From Candidatus Latescibacterota bacterium (lineage in GTDB: Bacteria > Latescibacterota > MVCY01): 6,892 nt of DNA. Below are positions 4,898 through 6,892 of this stretch, one piece after another; positions within the stretch are counted from its first letter, which is position 1; every line of letters begins with the position of its first letter. Where the stretch lies: assembly GCA_030608245.1 (NCBI GenBank), contig JAUWEO010000097.1, forward strand, positions 1 to 6,892, read 5' to 3'. The notes beneath the pieces are model-generated. The model searched no databases. It had not been told where the DNA came from and saw only the letters and a program-made list of their open reading frames with translations. Position numbers and translations under genes: made by a program.

Positions 4898-5446
4898 ATG
4901 AAGTGCGAGAAGAGTCGAGAACAGCTGCATCTTTATGTCGATGGTATGCTCGATAAGCAGGAGAGGCGAGCCCTGAAGAGACATCTTGCAACTTGTACTG
5001 AATGTCGGGCTGAGTTGGAATTGCTGAGAGGTATCGTTGAGGCCATAGAAACTGAACCCCTGCTGGAGCCGGGGGCAGATTTCACTTCCCGGGTGATGGC
5101 CAGGTTGCCGGAGGGAGCCAAGAGGAAAGTATTCAGTTTTGAAAATCTCTTCTGGATATCGGGGGTAGCAGCGGCCTTCATAGCAGCCACCTGGCTATCC
5201 TTAGCGTATGGAACCCATTTGATCACAATTCTTGGGGAACAGATATCCATCTTTGCTAAGATCGGCCACTGGGTGCTTCTGGCACTACAGAACTTTGTCT
5301 ATTCAAAGAATTTCGCCAAGGGGCTATCCACTGTTATGGGATCGCTCCTGAGCCTTGGCATCTATCAGTTGGTCAGCTGGTTCTACAATACTATTAGCCG
5401 AAAAACTCGGTACCAGTTTTCCAGACAACCTCAACTGCCAGCATAG
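4898..5446 (+). CDS. Membrane-anchored zinc-finger (zf-HC2) anti-sigma factor
   Basis: A 182-residue protein whose N-terminus carries the anti-sigma zinc-finger pattern: Cys3, then His29-x3-Cys33-x2-Cys36 (HLATCTEC). Proteins of this type clasp their cognate ECF sigma factor in the cytoplasm and release it on an envelope or redox signal. A helical linker (37-80) leads to a membrane segment at about 84-105, and two further hydrophobic stretches (119-134 and 143-163) suggest up to three passes rather than the usual single anchor, with a short basic tail. It begins 4 nt after the sigma stop, with a GGGAG (4881-4885) 12 nt ahead and an AAGGG next to the start. It is probably cotranscribed with its target. 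The 3' end overlaps the convergent peptidase gene by 16 nt. Confidence 0.92.
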   Translation: MKCEKSREQLHLYVDGMLDKQERRALKRHLATCTECRAELELLRGIVEAIETEPLLEPGADFTSRVMARLPEGAKRKVFSFENLFWISGVAAAFIAATWLSLAYGTHLITILGEQISIFAKIGHWVLLALQNFVYSKNFAKGLSTVMGSLLSLGIYQLVSWFYNTISRKTRYQFSRQPQLPA

Positions 5447-6354
5447 CTCTGAGCGTAAAAGTAGTTCAAGGGGGTTACAGGTCTTCCGTTCACCCTCACT
5501 TCGTAATGGAGATGAGTGCCAGTAGAACGGCCAGTGTTGCCCATTTTACCGATTTTGTCTCCTCGCTTGACCTTCTGGCCTCTCTTAACGGTTATCTTGG
5601 AAAGGTGGGCGTAGACAGTTTCATACCCGTAGCCATGAGTCACAATTACTAATCTGCCGAAGCTTCTCGGCAGATATTGGATTTTCTTCACCCTTCCATC
5701 TGCAGTGGCATACACGGGAGTGCCACGTTGTCCGGAGATATCGGCACCGTAGTGAAATGTCCTCCGCCCGGTGAAGGGGTCTCTTCGCCAGCCGAAACTC
5801 GAGGACAGATAGCCCACTGCCGGGATAATAGAAGGGGTGTGGTCAAGGCGTTCTCTCTGGGTCAAGAACTTCTCCCTGATCTCTTCGAAGCTTGCCCGTT
5901 CCAGCTTTGCCTGACGCAGCAACTGGCCCATATCCAACTCTACCTTCTCGGCGTAGGCCTCGGCTGGGGAGGAGAGAATAGTGTTCCCACTGCCCAGCAA
6001 TAGCCCTCCGATTCCCATCATCCGCACATCCGGGTCGATTTGAGGCAGCCCCATCACTGTCCGCAACTCATCGTCCTCCTTCGCCAGCTTCTCCATTTTA
6101 GTTCTTAACTGGACCAGACTGGACTCCATCTCTTTGGTCCGCTCAAGTAACCGGTTATTCTCTGCCTTCAGTTTTTCCACCCTGGAGGCTTGGATGTTTT
6201 TTCGGTAAAACCCCACAGTGCAAAAGACAAAAAATCCCAAGCTTAAAACCAGAACAGCCACTGAAGTCAATACCCAGAGCAAAGAGAGGCTGACCTCATG
6301 TATGGACGATTTACTGTGAGGAACAATCATCAAAGAGAAGGATTTCTTTCGCAC
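5431..6354 (-). CDS. Membrane-anchored M23 (LytM-type) metallopeptidase
   Basis: A 307-residue protein. The start is a GTG at 6354, 6 nt from AAAGGAG (6367-6361); a longer TTG-initiated frame from 6393 would place this SD inside the gene and overlap the upstream CDS. A short basic N-terminus precedes one membrane segment (21-48), then a coiled-coil stretch (55-100, rich in Leu, Glu and Lys) and a helical linker. The C-terminal LASA/M23 domain (about 184-300) has the zinc-site motifs HYGAD (His201, Asp205), YAHLS (His250) and HLHYE (His281, His283), with the usual GTPVYATADGRV and GNTGRSTGTHLH loops. All expected ligands are present, so it should be an active peptidoglycan endopeptidase, or an NlpD/EnvC-like factor, facing the periplasm or cell surface. 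It is the second gene after the DUF3842 gene. Confidence 0.93.
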   Translation of the reverse strand: MRKKSFSLMIVPHSKSSIHEVSLSLLWVLTSVAVLVLSLGFFVFCTVGFYRKNIQASRVEKLKAENNRLLERTKEMESSLVQLRTKMEKLAKEDDELRTVMGLPQIDPDVRMMGIGGLLLGSGNTILSSPAEAYAEKVELDMGQLLRQAKLERASFEEIREKFLTQRERLDHTPSIIPAVGYLSSSFGWRRDPFTGRRTFHYGADISGQRGTPVYATADGRVKKIQYLPRSFGRLVIVTHGYGYETVYAHLSKITVKRGQKVKRGDKIGKMGNTGRSTGTHLHYEVRVNGRPVTPLNYFYAQSYAGS

Positions 6355-6360
6355 TTGATA

Positions 6361-6367
6361 CTCCTTT
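6361..6367 (-). promoter_or_regulatory. Ribosome binding site deciding the GTG start of the M23 peptidase
   Basis: AAAGGAG follows directly after the TAG of the DUF3842 gene and lies 6 nt before the GTG at 6354. It is the only strong site near the N-terminus. Confidence 0.85.
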
Positions 6368-6799
6368 CTACTTAAGAGTTTTCTTTTTTTCAACTATTTC
6401 TCCTATGTGTCTGACTATCTCGTCGACTAAATGAGGGATAGGTCTCTTGTGGTCCACTCCCGCTATTTCCACCCCACATTTTTCAACTGGCAGAAGGATC
6501 TTCTGTGCCGGGCAGTTAGCAACTGCCTCAGCTACCTGGGGCGTAAGTTCCCCCAGCATCGAATTGGCCAACACGATACCTATAGGGCCGGTAATTAGAT
6601 CCATCTGCTCTACATTTAGCACCATAGCGTTCTCTCCCGATGCTCCCTTGGTGGCCCCTGCCCTCATCATATTCGCGGTGGCTACTGCATTTGTCCCCAG
6701 GGCAAAAATCTCCACCTCGGCAGACAAAATGCCGCGCAGTCTCTTAATGATCTGGCTGCCAATACCTCCGCCCTGACCATCTACTACACCTATTTTCAT
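6368..6799 (-). CDS. DUF3842 family protein
   Basis: A 143-residue cytoplasmic protein that looks like the uncharacterised DUF3842 family. It begins MKIGVVDGQGGGIGSQIIKRL, whose Gly-rich loop (GQGGGIG, 8-14) resembles a dinucleotide-binding turn, followed by ALGTNAVATANMMRAGAT (33-50) and a hydrophobic strand PIGIVLANSMLGELTPQVAEAV (72-93). A late cluster has LLPVEKCGVEIAGVD (102-116). I set the start at the ATG at 6799 because family members begin MKI.V.DGQGGGIG; an upstream ATG at 6823 adds eight residues, and neither has a clear SD. Its stop is 13 nt from the peptidase GTG, so the pair is an operon. Biochemical function is not known to me. Confidence 0.85.
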   Translation of the reverse strand: MKIGVVDGQGGGIGSQIIKRLRGILSAEVEIFALGTNAVATANMMRAGATKGASGENAMVLNVEQMDLITGPIGIVLANSMLGELTPQVAEAVANCPAQKILLPVEKCGVEIAGVDHKRPIPHLVDEIVRHIGEIVEKKKTLK

Positions 6800-6828
6800 A
6801 ATTTGATCGTAAGGAATTCTCATTTTGG

Positions 6829-6846
6829 ACGCAGATAAACGCAGAT
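6829..6846. repeat. Tandem ACGCAGAT repeat
   Basis: ACGCAGAT occurs twice, separated by AA (6829-6836 and 6839-6846), just upstream of the DUF3842 gene. Sequences of the form 'acgcagataaacgcagat' recur in intergenic regions of many uncultured bacterial genomes, so this may be a piece of a dispersed repeat family; that comparison is from memory. Confidence 0.6.
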
Positions 6847-6892
6847 TGTCAAGATTTTGAATATAAAGGACTAAACGAGAAGACAGTCTTCT

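Noticed and set aside
6355..6393. N-terminal extension of the M23 peptidase from a TTG
   Set aside because: It would overlap the DUF3842 gene and include the AAAGGAG site that serves the GTG at 6354.
1..6892. CRISPR array, tRNA, rRNA or known riboswitch
   Set aside because: I saw no regularly spaced short repeats, no cloverleaf-like segments and no recognised riboswitch core on either strand.

Overview
The window looks like a bacterial chromosome segment of moderate GC content. It has several textbook AGGAGG ribosome binding sites and no rRNA, tRNA, CRISPR array or transposase. The gene content (ECF sigma factor with zinc-finger anti-sigma factor, toast-rack envelope protein, DUF3842 protein, M23 peptidase, hicBA) and the many secreted or membrane proteins of unknown function suit an uncultured bacterium of a candidate phylum or deep-branching anaerobic lineage. 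The sequence alone does not fix the taxon.

Layout. The left third (1-2060) is accessory in character and reads entirely on the minus strand: a secreted protein cut by the window edge (1-569), a perfect 18-bp inverted repeat (601-669), a transglutaminase-like ORF that appears to lack its N-terminus (672-1235), a 66-residue two-helix membrane protein (1253-1453), and a hicBA toxin-antitoxin pair (1632-2059) flanked by two 74-nt direct repeats about 84% identical. A mostly non-coding stretch (2060-2538) holds repeat copy B and a strong intrinsic terminator.

The centre (2539-5446) looks like an envelope-stress locus. A divergent promoter region near 4170-4285 drives, leftwards, a possible Arg-rich leader ORF, a secreted toast-rack protein and a membrane protein with a duplicated two-helix unit. 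Rightwards it drives an ECF sigma factor and its membrane-anchored zinc-finger anti-sigma factor. Both sides carry the same ECF-like motif, GAAACATT-N15-GTC, each about 50 nt from its first start codon. This suggests the sigma factor drives its own operon and the divergent one. Toast-rack and membrane modules, fused in LiaF-type proteins, are here separate adjacent genes.

The right part (5431-6799) is a minus-strand two-gene unit: a DUF3842 protein followed after 13 nt by a membrane-anchored M23 (LytM-type) peptidase. The peptidase gene converges on the anti-sigma gene and overlaps its 3' end by 16 nt. Several starts are revised on ribosome-site or family grounds: 3201, 4066, 4318, 6354 (GTG) and 6799.
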